Below, piece after piece: positions 63,934-64,000 of a stretch of DNA of 64,000 bases (within the stretch, counting starts at the first letter, position 1; every line of letters starts with the position of its first letter). The translations under genes were made by a program, and so were the position numbers. This DNA is from Sphaerolaimus hirsutus (Eukaryota; Nematoda; Chromadorea; Monhysterida; Sphaerolaimidae). Below the pieces are notes generated by a model. That model worked only from the letters and a program-made list of their open reading frames with translations. It had not been told where the DNA came from and ran no database searches. The stretch is taken from assembly GCA_964036195.1 (NCBI GenBank), contig OZ038452.1:27415785-27479784 (forward strand), given 5' to 3'.

Positions 63934-64000
63934 CTGGTAGCCTGTTAGCTACCTACTCAGTTCACCTAGGGAAAAGTGGTATCGTGACGGGATTCTTCTT

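Overview
The window is nuclear DNA of an invertebrate animal; I cannot name the phylum from sequence alone. The reasons are two recognisable animal genes (a PICK1 orthologue and a Cip/Kip-type CDK inhibitor), many short GT-AG introns (often 55-100 bp, acceptors like TTTTCAG), TATA boxes 20-60 bp ahead of start codons, AT-rich base composition, and very heavy loading with non-autonomous DNA transposons. All multi-exon models below were built by hand from splice signals and reading-frame phase. In every model reported with exon coordinates the phases close, apart from the points marked as uncertain.

Layout. 0.4-10.1 kb: a compact block of small spliced genes on both strands, none with a function I recognise. 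It holds a secreted cysteine-rich protein, a 151-aa protein, a 257-aa lysine-rich protein, a tail-anchored membrane protein, a 227-aa protein, and four beta-rich paralogues of 134-179 aa that share a phase-0 intron position. 10.1-12.9 kb: foldback repeats. 12.9-15.3 kb: a secreted glycine/asparagine-rich protein ending in an ShKT domain. 15.3-29 kb: repeat-dominated, no convincing host gene. 29.3-35.5 kb: complete 8-exon PICK1 (minus). 36.1-37.7 kb: a two-helix membrane protein. 38-42.6 kb: no gene seen. 42.6-45.1 kb: Cip/Kip CDK inhibitor. 46.2-48.7 kb: glycine-rich, cysteine-rich 438-aa protein (minus), whose start abuts a divergent secreted protein at 48.7-49.5 kb. 49.9-51.1 kb: unknown 325-aa protein. 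52.1-57.5 kb: a mosaic type I membrane protein with Cys-Pro heptapeptide repeats. 58.6-59.5 kb: minisatellites. 59.7-64 kb: a Polinton/Maverick-type viral module with an adenain-like protease, a double-jelly-roll capsid protein, a dUTPase-fold protein and a zinc-ribbon-like protein, two of them served by an inverted-duplicate divergent promoter.

The most interesting signal is mobile DNA acting as introns. Three introns are filled almost edge to edge by long inverted repeats, and one of them (57,208-57,473) sits between two copies of a 9-bp exon sequence, so splicing it out restores one frame. This is the signature of an introner-like element. Around it are at least eight hAT-type elements, six with perfect and two with 7/8-matching 8-bp target-site duplications. 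Their ends are built from short minisatellite units (CGGAAA, GGGATC, GCGCC, AAAAGCG, TTCGAA and others). One insertion has its unoccupied target preserved in another repeat copy within this same window.
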